Source of the DNA: 13-2-20CM-68-14 sp046723355
GTDB lineage: Bacteria; Actinomycetota; Thermoleophilia; Gaiellales; Gaiellaceae
DNA: 22,748 nt
Direction of reading: 5' to 3'
Assembly (NCBI GenBank): GCA_046723355.1
Contig: JBKOUJ010000172.1
Coordinates: 1-22,748 of the forward strand
Under the pieces are notes generated by a model. It was not told the origin of the DNA. It made no database searches and saw nothing but the letters and a program-made list of their open reading frames with translations. Shown here piece after piece: positions 7,442-13,894 of the stretch. The stretch's first letter is position 1. Every line of letters starts with the position of its first letter. The translations under genes were made by a program, and so were the position numbers.

Positions 7442-7798
7442 CTACGCCGCGTCCCGGCGCGGAAAGAGCGCCCGGGCACCGACGAGGACGCCGAGCAGGA
7501 CCCCGGCCGAGTCGATCGCGACGTCGATCGGCGAGGCGTGGCGGCCGCTCACGAAGTGCTGGTGGACCTCGTCCGTGATCGCGTAGCCGACGCCGAGCAC
7601 GAAGGCCGGCGCCTCGCTGCCGACAGCGCGCAGGAGCAGCAGCCCGAGGATCGCGTACTCGGTCACGTGCGCGCCCTTGCGGAGGATCGTGTCCCACGTG
7701 CCGAGCCCGGTGCCGAGGTGGGGAATCGACGAGAGCGCGAAGATCAGCAACGCCCAGGCGACGACCGGAAGCCAGGCTGAGATGCGCGAGGGCGCCAC
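7442..7798 (-). CDS. VanZ-like membrane protein
   Basis: A 118-aa membrane protein of the VanZ family (about four helices), whose founder gives low-level teicoplanin resistance; most family members are uncharacterised. Conserved family residues are visible: ALSSIPHLG at the end of helix 1, K41-x2-H44-x2-E47Y48 (KGAHVTEY), D76EVHQ with the following HFVSGR, and D92/D96 (SPIDVAIDSAG). GTG at 7798 chosen as start because a TACCAT -10 box lies 7 bp upstream and the protein then begins just before helix 1. A longer frame back to TTG 7852 exists but would run into the cobalamin riboswitch on the other strand. Divergent from the B12 operon. Confidence 0.85.
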   Translation of the reverse strand: MAPSRISAWLPVVAWALLIFALSSIPHLGTGLGTWDTILRKGAHVTEYAILGLLLLRAVGSEAPAFVLGVGYAITDEVHQHFVSGRHASPIDVAIDSAGVLLGVLVGARALFPRRDAA

Positions 7799-7805
7799 GG
7801 AGAGG

Positions 7806-7815
7806 ATGGTAGTCT
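7806..7815. promoter_or_regulatory. Overlapping divergent -10 boxes (vanZ-like / B12 operon)
   Basis: On the minus strand TACCAT (7811-7806) lies 7 bp before the GTG of the VanZ-like gene. On the plus strand TAGTCT (7810-7815) would start transcription near 7822, three bases before the P1 stem of the cobalamin riboswitch. The two hexamers share two bases, forming one bidirectional core promoter. Predicted from spacing only. Confidence 0.5.
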
Positions 7816-7821
7816 CGACTG

Positions 7822-7967
7822 AAAAGGCGAGCGGTGAGGGAACCCGGTGCAAGTCCGGGACGGTCCCGCCGCTGTGAGGGGAGACGCTCAGCCGCCAACG
7901 GCCACTGGCGAAAGCCGGGAAGGCGGCGGCCGAGGGAGCCCCGAGTCAGAAGACCTGCCTCTCGCCT
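7822..7967 (+). promoter_or_regulatory. Cobalamin riboswitch
   Basis: Adenosylcobalamin-type riboswitch controlling the downstream transport operon. Diagnostic elements in order are: GGTGCAAGTCCGGGACGGTC with CCCGCCGCTGTGA (core P3-P4 region, about 7846-7877), GGCCACTGG (about 7900), CGGGAAGGCGG (about 7917-7927), and the B12 box GAGTCAGAAGACCTGCC at 7943-7959. The closing P1 stem is AGGCGAG (7825-7831) with CTCGCCT (7961-7967). The aptamer ends only 20 bp before the AAGGAGG ribosome-binding site at 7987-7993, and no terminator is seen between. Control is therefore probably at translation initiation, with CCTC (about 7978-7981) able to pair with GAGG of the site. Corrinoid excess should repress the operon. 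Confidence 0.95.
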
Positions 7968-7997
7968 GCAACCGAACCCCTCGCGGAAGGAGGATTC

Positions 7998-8603
7998 GTG
8001 TACCGACGCTCTCTCTTCGCCGCCGTTCTGGCGGCCCTCGTCCTCGTCCCGTCTGCCTTTGCGGCGCGGGTGCACGTCCGCGTCGAGGGCAAGACGCAGA
8101 CGATCTTCGGAACGACCGAGCCGACCCTGAACGTCACTGCGAGCGCGCTCGACGCGCTCGAGGCGGCCAGCCTCGCCGGCGAGTTCTACTACCACGTCGC
8201 GCAGACCGCCTTCGGCCCGTACGTGGACCAGATCGGGCGCTATCCGGCCGGCGCCTCGAGCGGCTGGGTCTTCAAGGTGAACGGCATCTCTCCGCCGGTC
8301 GGAGCCGACAAGGTCAAGGTCAAGGACGGCGACACGGTGCTCTGGTACTGGGCGACGTTCTCCGGCCCGGCCGGGCCGCTGACCCTCGAGGTCGAGACGT
8401 CCATCGTCCGCGGCAAGCGCTGCTTCTTCGCGACCGGGCGGAACGACGCGGGTCGCGCCTCACGCGTGCGCGGCGTCGTCTTCGCGTTGAACGGACGACA
8501 TGTCAGCTCGGCGAGCGGCGTCGTCTGCACGCGGCTGGGGCGCTACACGGTCAAGGTCACGAAGAGCGGCGCGATCCGCTCGAGGACGTACAGCGGCCGG
8601 TGA
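7998..8603 (+). CDS. Secreted DUF4430 (transcobalamin-like beta-domain) protein
   Basis: A 201-aa exported protein, first gene under the cobalamin riboswitch. Signal peptide at residues 1-22 (MYRRSLFAAVLAALVLVPSAFA, likely cut after AFA). Residues about 45-115 match DUF4430, the fold of the C-terminal beta domain of animal transcobalamin/intrinsic factor: ALDALEAAS, then FGPYVDQIGRYPAGASSGWV, VNGISPPVGADKVKVKDGD and TVLWYW. The remaining C-terminal part (about 120-201) is a predicted beta-rich Ig-like region with a Cys pair (near RCFFATGR and VVCTRLG). GTG start with AAGGAGG 4 bp upstream. It overlaps the next gene by GTGA. Proposed role is binding of corrinoid outside the membrane for the ECF importer. 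Binding itself is inferred from the riboswitch and fold. Confidence 0.85.
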   Translation: MYRRSLFAAVLAALVLVPSAFAARVHVRVEGKTQTIFGTTEPTLNVTASALDALEAASLAGEFYYHVAQTAFGPYVDQIGRYPAGASSGWVFKVNGISPPVGADKVKVKDGDTVLWYWATFSGPAGPLTLEVETSIVRGKRCFFATGRNDAGRASRVRGVVFALNGRHVSSASGVVCTRLGRYTVKVTKSGAIRSRTYSGR

Positions 8604-9283
8604 GACGGCTGGCCGCCGCCGGGCTCGCCGCCGCCTTCCTCGCCGGCTGCGGCTCGACCCACACCAGCGGGAGCGCGACGCTCTGGATCACGCGCGATCG
8701 CGGCCACGATGTAGTTCTCATGAAGAAGGTGGGGGCCGGCCAGACGGCGATGCAAGCGCTCCAGCAGGTCGCGAAGGTGAAGACGAGCTACGGCGGCCGC
8801 TTCGTCCGGTCGATCGACGGCGTGTCGGGCGATCGCTCGGCACGCCGCGACTGGTTCTATTTCGTCAACGGCTACGAGGCCGACCGCGGAGCCGCGGACT
8901 ACACGCTCCATCCCGGAGACGTCGAGTGGTGGGATTACCGGAACTGGAAGCATTCGATTCACGTGCCGGTCGTCGTCGGCGCCTTCCCGGAGCCTTTCCT
9001 GCACGGCTACGGAGGCAAGACCCGCGAGGCCGCAGTCGTGTACGACTCGCCGGCGCTGACGTCGCTGGCGAAGCGGCTCGGCAAACTGATCCACGGCAAG
9101 ACGCTGAACGCGCAACAGCTCGTCACGGCCAACGTCCTCTTCCTGACGAAGGCCGATGTGCCGTTGTCGGCGACGGCACCGGCGGCGGGAGCGCCCGTTC
9201 GGTTCGTGATCGGTCCGACCGCTGCGCGGCGGCTGCTCGCCGATCCGGAGCGCGTCCGCTTCCGCTACTCGGGGCTGCGGTGA
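8600..9283 (+). CDS. DUF4430 lipoprotein, probable corrinoid-binding
   Basis: A 227-aa protein with a canonical lipoprotein signal (RRLAAAGLAAAFLAGC, lipobox LAGC, Cys17). A DUF4430-like domain follows at about residues 25-115: AGQTAMQALQQVAKV, GGRFVRSIDGVSG, DWFYFVNGYEADRGAADYTL, HPGDVEWWDYRNW. The C-terminal 110 residues are not recognised; they contain VPVVVGAFPEPFLHGYGG and end in a helical region. GTG start overlaps the previous stop (GTGA). Membrane anchoring next to an ECF transporter makes it the likely docking partner of the transporter, while the first DUF4430 protein appears to be released. The domain call is weaker than for the upstream gene. Confidence 0.8.
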   Translation: MRRLAAAGLAAAFLAGCGSTHTSGSATLWITRDRGHDVVLMKKVGAGQTAMQALQQVAKVKTSYGGRFVRSIDGVSGDRSARRDWFYFVNGYEADRGAADYTLHPGDVEWWDYRNWKHSIHVPVVVGAFPEPFLHGYGGKTREAAVVYDSPALTSLAKRLGKLIHGKTLNAQQLVTANVLFLTKADVPLSATAPAAGAPVRFVIGPTAARRLLADPERVRFRYSGLR

Positions 9284-9978
9284 GGCCGGTTCCGGCAGCG
9301 GTGCTCCTCTTCGGGCTCGCCGCCGCGGCGCTGCTGGCCGAACGCACGGCGTCGGTCGCGGTGCTGGCTGGGCTGCTGCTGGTGGTCTGCGTGCGCGCGC
9401 CCGGTCCGCGGCGCTGGCCGTACCTCGTCGGCGCGCTCGGCTCAGCGGCCGCGCTCCTTGTCGTGACTCCGTTCGTCGAGCGCCTTCCGGGCGTCGTCTA
9501 CTGGAGCGGGCCGACGATCCCCGTCGTCGGGACCCTCGACGCGACGTCTGCCGAACTCTCCGGCGCTTTGTTCAACGCCTGCCGCCTCGCCGCCGTTTCG
9601 CTCGCGTTCGCCGCCTACGCGCTCTGGCTCGACCATGACCGGCTCGTGCAGGCCGCGGGTTTCGCGCGTCGGTCCGTGCTCGCGGTCGCGCTGGCGACGC
9701 GTTTGATCCCGGCGCTCGAGCGCGATGCGGCCGGGCTCGTCGAGGCGCTGCGAGGGCGTGGTGTCGAGCCGGAGGGTCTCCGCGGACGGGCGCGCCTCGT
9801 CTCCCCGCTTCTCGCCGGCTCGCTCGAGCGCAGCCTCAACCTCGCCGAGGCGATGGAGGCGCGCGGCTTCGGCCGAACAGGGGGGACCCGGATGGCGCAG
9901 CCGCCGTGGGGGGCGGTCGACCGGCTCGCCGTTTCCGGCGCCGTGCTCGCGATCGTCGCGGGGGCGTTGTGGCTCTAG
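9280..9978 (+). CDS. ecfT: ECF transporter transmembrane component EcfT
   Basis: A 232-aa membrane coupling subunit of an energy-coupling-factor transporter (CbiQ/EcfT family), linking the ATPases to the substrate-binding S component. It has about five to six hydrophobic segments. The two coupling-helix motifs with the family's A/x-R-G signature are visible: VEALRGRGVEPEGLRG and, about 30 residues later, LAEAMEARGFG. GTG start overlaps the upstream stop as GTGA. The last two bases of its TAG stop (9977-9978) are also the first two bases of the foldback element that follows, so the native C-terminus may have been altered by the insertion. Only one short segment (LAVSGAVLAIVAGALWL) follows the coupling region, and this is normal for the family. 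Confidence 0.88.
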   Translation: MRPVPAAVLLFGLAAAALLAERTASVAVLAGLLLVVCVRAPGPRRWPYLVGALGSAAALLVVTPFVERLPGVVYWSGPTIPVVGTLDATSAELSGALFNACRLAAVSLAFAAYALWLDHDRLVQAAGFARRSVLAVALATRLIPALERDAAGLVEALRGRGVEPEGLRGRARLVSPLLAGSLERSLNLAEAMEARGFGRTGGTRMAQPPWGAVDRLAVSGAVLAIVAGALWL

Positions 9979-10138
9979 GAGGGTTTGGGGTAAAGCCGCT
10001 CGTCGACGGCGTGCGATGCTCCTTCGCTGACAAGGACGCAGGGAGCGTCAATAGCCGAAGCTATTGGCGCGACCGAGGACGCCGCTCAGCGGGCGAGCAG
10101 CGTGCGCCGGCACAGACTGTTTTGCGCCAAACCCTCCT
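9977..10138. repeat. 162-bp foldback (MITE-like) palindromic element
   Basis: Imperfect palindrome with 12-bp perfect terminal inverted repeats (AGGAGGGTTTGG at 9977-9988, CCAAACCCTCCT at 10127-10138) and a perfect apical stem CAATAGC-CGAA-GCTATTG (10049-10066). The apex and the ends share the same centre (10057/10058), so the whole segment folds into two 79-nt arms around a 4-nt loop. Internal blocks also pair (CGGCG, TGCTC, CGCTGA) with a one-base offset, and several mismatches are G-T/A-C changes that keep G-U pairs in RNA. No ORF-like protein is recognised inside. It separates ecfT from the ATPase in an operon where all other junctions overlap. No target-site duplication is visible. Confidence 0.75.
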
Positions 10139-11495
10139 GGCGGCCGCGGAGGGGGTGTCGTTCGCATATCCGGGCGCGGCCGAACCGGCTCTTCGGGACG
10201 TGACTGTGGGTCTGTCCCCCGGGCAGGTCACGTTGGTACTCGGCCGGTCGGGCTCCGGCAAGTCGACGCTCCTCCGTGCCTTTGCCGGGCTGATCCCGCA
10301 CTTCCACGGCGGACGGTTCTCGGGCCGCGTCGAGGTGGCCGGCCTCGACACGCGGCGTCACGGCCCGGCAACGCTGGCCGGGACGGTCGCGACGCTGTTC
10401 CAGGATCCGGAGGATCAGGTCGTGTTCACCCGCGTCCTCAACGAGGTCGCGTTCGGCCTCGAGAACCTCGGGACGGCGCCGGGCGTCATCGAGGCTCGCG
10501 CGGCGGACGCGCTCGCAGCGGTCGGCGCCGAGCACCTCGCCGACAGGCTCGTGACCGAGCTCTCGGGGGGCGAGCTCCAGCGCGTGTGCCTCGCCGCCAC
10601 TCTGGCGCTCGAGCCGCGATTGCTGCTCCTCGACGAGCCGACCTCGCAGCTCGACCCGGAGGCCGCCGAGGCGCTCGTCGAGCTCGCCGTTGCAGTCGCG
10701 CGCGAGCGCGGGACGGCGGTCCTAATGACCGAGCAGCGGCCAGCGCTGCCGCTCGAGCTCTGCGACCGCGTGCTGTTCCTCGAGGACGGGTCCGTGGCGT
10801 TCGACGGGCCGGTCGCGGAGGCCCGGACCTGGCTCGAAGAGCATCACCCCGTGTTCGTTGCGGCCGGTGGCGAGGGAGGTGTACGCCGCCATTACGAGGG
10901 CGAAGTCGTGACCCGGCTGGACGATGTCTCCTTCGCGTACGAAGACCATCTCCTCGTCCTCGACGGCGTCGGGCTCGAGCTGCGTCGCGGGGAGATCGTC
11001 GCGCTGGTCGGGCCGAACGGCTCGGGCAAGACGACGCTCGCGAAGCTCGCGGCCGGTCTGCTCGAGCCTCTGAGCGGGAGCCTCGAGCGCATCGGCCGTG
11101 CGACGTACCTCTCGCAGGACCCGGGGCGCTACGTCTTCCGTGACCGCGCCGACGAGGAGGTCGCGGTCGGCGTCGGCGGCGACCTCGCGTCGGCGAGGCG
11201 CCCGTTGGCGGCAGTCGGCCTCGCCGGGTACGAGCACCGCCATCCGCGCGACCTCTCGAGCGGCGAGCGAGAGCGCCTCGCGCTCGCGGCCGTGCTCGCA
11301 CCGGAGCCGGACCTACTCGTCCTCGACGAGCCGACCCGGGGTGTAGACCCGGAGCGGAAGCAGGAGCTAGTGCGGCTGCTCGCGGCCGACACAAACCGCG
11401 CGACGCTCGTCGTCACCCACGACATCGCCTTCGCAGGCGCGGTGGCCGACCGCATCGTCTCGCTCGCGCCGGAACGGGAGCTCGTCGGTGTCTAG
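10122..11495 (+). CDS. ECF transporter double ATPase (fused EcfA-EcfA')
   Basis: A 457-aa protein with two ABC ATPase domains in tandem, powering the ECF importer. Domain 1 (about 8-240): Walker A GRSGSGKST (41-49), Q-loop LFQDPEDQ (92-99), signature LSGGE (147-151), Walker B LLLLDEP (167-173), but the switch His is absent (TEQR, 203-206). Domain 2 (about 262-457): Walker A GPNGSGKTT (297-305), SQDP (331-334), signature LSSGE (378-382), Walker B LVLDEP (399-404), switch THD (432-434). The start is uncertain because the frame is open through the foldback element and into ecfT. TTG 10122, inside the right terminal repeat, is chosen as giving the shortest usual leader before EGVSFAYPG. GTG 10011, CTG 10137 and GTG 10155 are alternatives. 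It overlaps the S-component gene by 8 bp. Confidence 0.9.
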   Translation: MRQTLLAAAEGVSFAYPGAAEPALRDVTVGLSPGQVTLVLGRSGSGKSTLLRAFAGLIPHFHGGRFSGRVEVAGLDTRRHGPATLAGTVATLFQDPEDQVVFTRVLNEVAFGLENLGTAPGVIEARAADALAAVGAEHLADRLVTELSGGELQRVCLAATLALEPRLLLLDEPTSQLDPEAAEALVELAVAVARERGTAVLMTEQRPALPLELCDRVLFLEDGSVAFDGPVAEARTWLEEHHPVFVAAGGEGGVRRHYEGEVVTRLDDVSFAYEDHLLVLDGVGLELRRGEIVALVGPNGSGKTTLAKLAAGLLEPLSGSLERIGRATYLSQDPGRYVFRDRADEEVAVGVGGDLASARRPLAAVGLAGYEHRHPRDLSSGERERLALAAVLAPEPDLLVLDEPTRGVDPERKQELVRLLAADTNRATLVVTHDIAFAGAVADRIVSLAPERELVGV

Positions 11496-12162
11496 GGCGT
11501 TCATCGCCGGAGCCGCAATGGTGGCGTTTGCGTCAGCCGCCTGGGCCGCAACGACGCCGCGTCAGGCTGCGCTCGCGCTGCTGCTGCTCGCTGCGGCGCT
11601 GCTCGCGGCCGGCGCCGCGTGGCTCGACCCGGGGCTCGGCGTCGGCAAGACGCTCGCGCTCGTCGCGACGCTCGCCGCCACCGCCGCCGCCGGACGGGTC
11701 CTGTTCGCCGCCGTCCCTGGGGTGCAGCCCGTCACGGTGATCACTGTCGCGGCGGGCGCGGCCCTCGGCGCGCGTGCGGGCTTCGGCGTCGGCGCACTGG
11801 CGGCACTCGCTTCGAACTTCTTCCTCGGGCAGGGGCCGTGGACGCCCTGGCAGATGCTGGCGTGGGGCGGCTGCGGCGTCGTCGGTGCACTCGCCGCGCC
11901 GCTGATTCGCCGTCGCGTGCCCTTCGCGCTGCTCTGCTTCGTTCTCGGCTTCGCCTTCAGCGGGCTGATGGACGTTTGGGAGTGGTACAGCTTCTACCCC
12001 CACACCTGGGCGGCCCTGACCGTCCAGCTCGGGCGCGGATTCTGGTTCGACGCCGCGCACGCGATCGGAAACGTGATCATGGCCTTCGTCGTCGGCCCTG
12101 AGCTGCGGCGGCTGCTCGAGCGCTACGGGAGGCGCCTGAAGGCGGAGATCGTGTGGGCCTGA
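11488..12162 (+). CDS. ECF transporter substrate-binding (S) component
   Basis: A 224-aa integral membrane S component, the part of an ECF importer that binds the vitamin. It has about six hydrophobic helices. The characteristic stretch is AAGRVLFAAVPGVQPVT, then GARAGFGVGALAALASNFFL and GQGPWTPWQMLAWGGCG. It ends FDAAHAIGNVIMAF followed by a basic cytoplasmic tail. Starts with GTG inside the ATPase gene (8-bp overlap) and overlaps the next gene by 10 bp. Location in a cobalamin-riboswitch operon indicates cobalamin or a corrinoid precursor as substrate. Sequence alone does not distinguish cobalamin, cobinamide or a lower-ligand base. Confidence 0.85.
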   Translation: MSRAFIAGAAMVAFASAAWAATTPRQAALALLLLAAALLAAGAAWLDPGLGVGKTLALVATLAATAAAGRVLFAAVPGVQPVTVITVAAGAALGARAGFGVGALAALASNFFLGQGPWTPWQMLAWGGCGVVGALAAPLIRRRVPFALLCFVLGFAFSGLMDVWEWYSFYPHTWAALTVQLGRGFWFDAAHAIGNVIMAFVVGPELRRLLERYGRRLKAEIVWA

Positions 12163-12989
12163 AGATCGCCGTCCTCGCCGCCGCGCTCCTTGCGACGGCG
12201 CCGCTTCAGCGGGGGGCGAGCTTCCTCCAAGTGCGTCAGCTTGCGGACGGGAGCTTCGCCGAACAGGGTCGGAAGGGCTATCCGCAGCTCACGGCCTGGG
12301 CGACCCTCGGACTGCGAGCGTCCGGCTCCGTTCCGCGCTCGGGGGTGGCGACTGCGAAGTACCTCGCCACCCACGAATCCGATCTCGCCAGCGCGACCGA
12401 CATCGCCCTCGTTGCGCTCGCCGAGCAGGCGCTCGGCCAGAGCTCCGACCGGCTGCTCGCGCGCCTCCGCGCGCTCGAACGCCCGAACGGCTCGGTGGGC
12501 GGCCTGATCAACGGCACCGCCTGGAGCGTGATCGCCTTCCGGGCAGCCGGCGAGCCGGTGCCCCGCGGCGCGGTCCGCTGGCTGCTCGCCCTGCAGAGCC
12601 GCCGCGGCGGCTGGGGGTGGACGGCGGGTGCCGCCGACTCGAACGACACGTCCGCCGTTGTGGAGGCGCTCCGAGCAGCTGGCGTCCGGGGCCGCCCGAT
12701 CCAGCGCGCGCTCGGCTTCCTGCTCCGGTACCGCAACCGCGACGGCGGTTTCGACCTCACACCTGGGCGCGGCTCGGACGCGCAGTCGACGGCGTGGGCG
12801 ATCCAGGCCTTCCTCGCCGCCGGGAAGACGCCGCCGCGCGGCGCGTTCGCGTACCTGAAACGACTTCAGCGTTCCGACGGGAGCTTTCGCTACTCGGCCC
12901 GCTACACGACGACGCCCGTGTGGGTGACCGCCCAGGTCCTGCCGGCGCTCGCTCGCAAGCCGTTCCCGCTCCGCTGGACGGATCGCTAG
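12153..12989 (+). CDS. Exported prenyltransferase/squalene-oxidase-repeat (alpha/alpha toroid) protein
   Basis: A 278-aa protein, last gene of the B12 operon. Residues 1 to about 20 look like a signal peptide (MGLKIAVLAAALLATA). The rest is built of repeats ending in the prenyltransferase/squalene-cyclase type motif: QLADGSF (29-35), ERPNGSVGG (109-117), QSRRGGWGW (148-156), RNRDGGF (194-200) and QRSDGSF (239-245), each followed by a helix with a T/S-A-x-A pattern (DTSAVVEAL, QSTAWAIQAF). This predicts an alpha-alpha barrel like the N-terminal domain of intrinsic factor and transcobalamin. The DxDD acid of class II cyclases is not seen, so catalysis is unlikely. GTG start overlaps ecfS by 10 bp, and the TAG stop overlaps the convergent GNAT stop in CTAG. 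Confidence 0.85.
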   Translation: MGLKIAVLAAALLATAPLQRGASFLQVRQLADGSFAEQGRKGYPQLTAWATLGLRASGSVPRSGVATAKYLATHESDLASATDIALVALAEQALGQSSDRLLARLRALERPNGSVGGLINGTAWSVIAFRAAGEPVPRGAVRWLLALQSRRGGWGWTAGAADSNDTSAVVEALRAAGVRGRPIQRALGFLLRYRNRDGGFDLTPGRGSDAQSTAWAIQAFLAAGKTPPRGAFAYLKRLQRSDGSFRYSARYTTTPVWVTAQVLPALARKPFPLRWTDR

Positions 12990-13876
12990 ACGGATCGCTT
13001 GAAGGACCGCCGCCGCCAGAGCGGCCGGTAGCCGAGCGAGCGATTCAGCTCGAGCATCGCGACGTTGTCCTCCTCGTTGTCCGTCAGGATCTCCCGGATC
13101 CCGTTCTCAGCCGCCCAGCAAATCGAGTGCAGCTTCGCGAGCCGCGCCAGGCCCTGCCCGCGGAGCTCCGGCACGGTGGCCGTCCACTCGTGCTCCGCCT
13201 GAGCCTGGTCCCAGTCGACGAGCAGCCAGGCGAGCGAGACGGGCCGACGATCGGCCAGCACGGTGAACGACCCGCGGGCTTCGAGGAGCGGGCTCTGCAG
13301 AATCACCCGCCGCCACTCGTCGAACGACGGCTCGCCGCCGGGTGGAAACCCGCCGGCCTCTCCCCAGACCCGATAGAGCTGTTCGTCCTCGCCGACGAGC
13401 TCGCTGAGAGCGACGACCTCATATCCTTCGCGCTGCGGCAGGCCCGCGACGTGCGGCACGACTCTGGAGACGATGGCCGCCTTGGTCTCTTCGTAGCCGC
13501 GGCCTTCGACGAACGTAAGTCCGGCCCGGTCGTTCTCGACGATCGTGGTCAGCGTCGTCGCGCCGCCGTCGACGGCGTGTTGTTCGACGCGCTCCAAGAG
13601 CTCGGTGCCGAGCCCGCGCCGGCGATGCGACGGCTTGACCATGACCCAGATCGCAGCTCGGTCGAGGGCGGACTCGAGCCAGCGTCGAGTCACGCTCCCC
13701 CAGCCGACGACGGAGTCGCCGTCGACGGAGACGACGGAGAGCCGCCGGGTCCGCGCGGGCGCGGTCTCCTCGCGATGAATCAGATAGGCCGCCGTCGTGA
13801 GCACGCTCGGCTGGAGCTCGCGAAAGAGCTGGGCGGCGCCCTCGGCAACGTCCTGGTCGAAGGGGCGGATCTCCAC
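12986..13876 (-). CDS. Tandem GNAT acetyltransferase
   Basis: A 296-aa cytoplasmic protein with two GNAT folds. The N-terminal domain (about 1-150) has the acetyl-CoA loop in WVMVKPSHRRRGLGTELLER (RRRGLG) and the late strand VENDRAGLTFVEGRGYEE. The C-terminal domain (about 155-296) has ATVPELRGQGLARLAKL (RGQGLA) and TDNEEDNVAMLELNRSLGY. Both nucleotide loops look intact. Substrate unknown. Mycothiol synthase also has two GNAT domains but a different C-terminal signature. The frame is open upstream to 14065, but GTG 13876 is chosen because it begins the first strand (MEIRPFDQD) and lies 6 bp from a -10-like CAGTAT. It diverges from the CinA-like gene with an 18-bp gap. Confidence 0.82.
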   Translation of the reverse strand: MEIRPFDQDVAEGAAQLFRELQPSVLTTAAYLIHREETAPARTRRLSVVSVDGDSVVGWGSVTRRWLESALDRAAIWVMVKPSHRRRGLGTELLERVEQHAVDGGATTLTTIVENDRAGLTFVEGRGYEETKAAIVSRVVPHVAGLPQREGYEVVALSELVGEDEQLYRVWGEAGGFPPGGEPSFDEWRRVILQSPLLEARGSFTVLADRRPVSLAWLLVDWDQAQAEHEWTATVPELRGQGLARLAKLHSICWAAENGIREILTDNEEDNVAMLELNRSLGYRPLWRRRSFKRSV

Positions 13877-13881
13877 GCCGC

Positions 13882-13888
13882 CATACTG
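13882..13888. promoter_or_regulatory. Overlapping divergent -10 boxes (GNAT / CinA-like)
   Basis: CATACTG reads as CATACT on plus (13882-13887), 7 bp before the ATG at 13895, and as CAGTAT on minus (13888-13883), 6 bp before the GTG at 13876. The 18-bp gap between the two start codons is filled by this one bidirectional core. Both messages would be leaderless. The hexamers deviate from TANNNT at one position. Confidence 0.4.
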
Positions 13889-13894
13889 GCCGAG

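Noticed and set aside
7799..7852. Extension of the VanZ-like gene to an upstream TTG
   Set aside because: It would place the start inside the opposite-strand riboswitch aptamer and beyond the likely promoter. The GTG at 7798 fits the -10 spacing and the family N-terminus.
9906..10121. Reading the ATPase frame as a long N-terminal extension starting inside ecfT
   Set aside because: The extension is Arg/Gly-rich, antisense-like in character, and crosses the foldback element. ABC domains normally begin just before the EGVSFAYPG strand.
12153..12989. Terpene cyclase or prenyltransferase enzyme
   Set aside because: The repeats fit the fold, but there is a signal peptide, the length is half that of a cyclase, no DxDD motif is seen, and the operon is under cobalamin control.
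12986..13876. Mycothiol synthase (MshD) identity for the tandem GNAT protein
   Set aside because: Size and double domain fit, but the C-terminal signature (TDNEEDNVAMLELNRSLGY) belongs to a different GNAT group and no other mycothiol gene is nearby.
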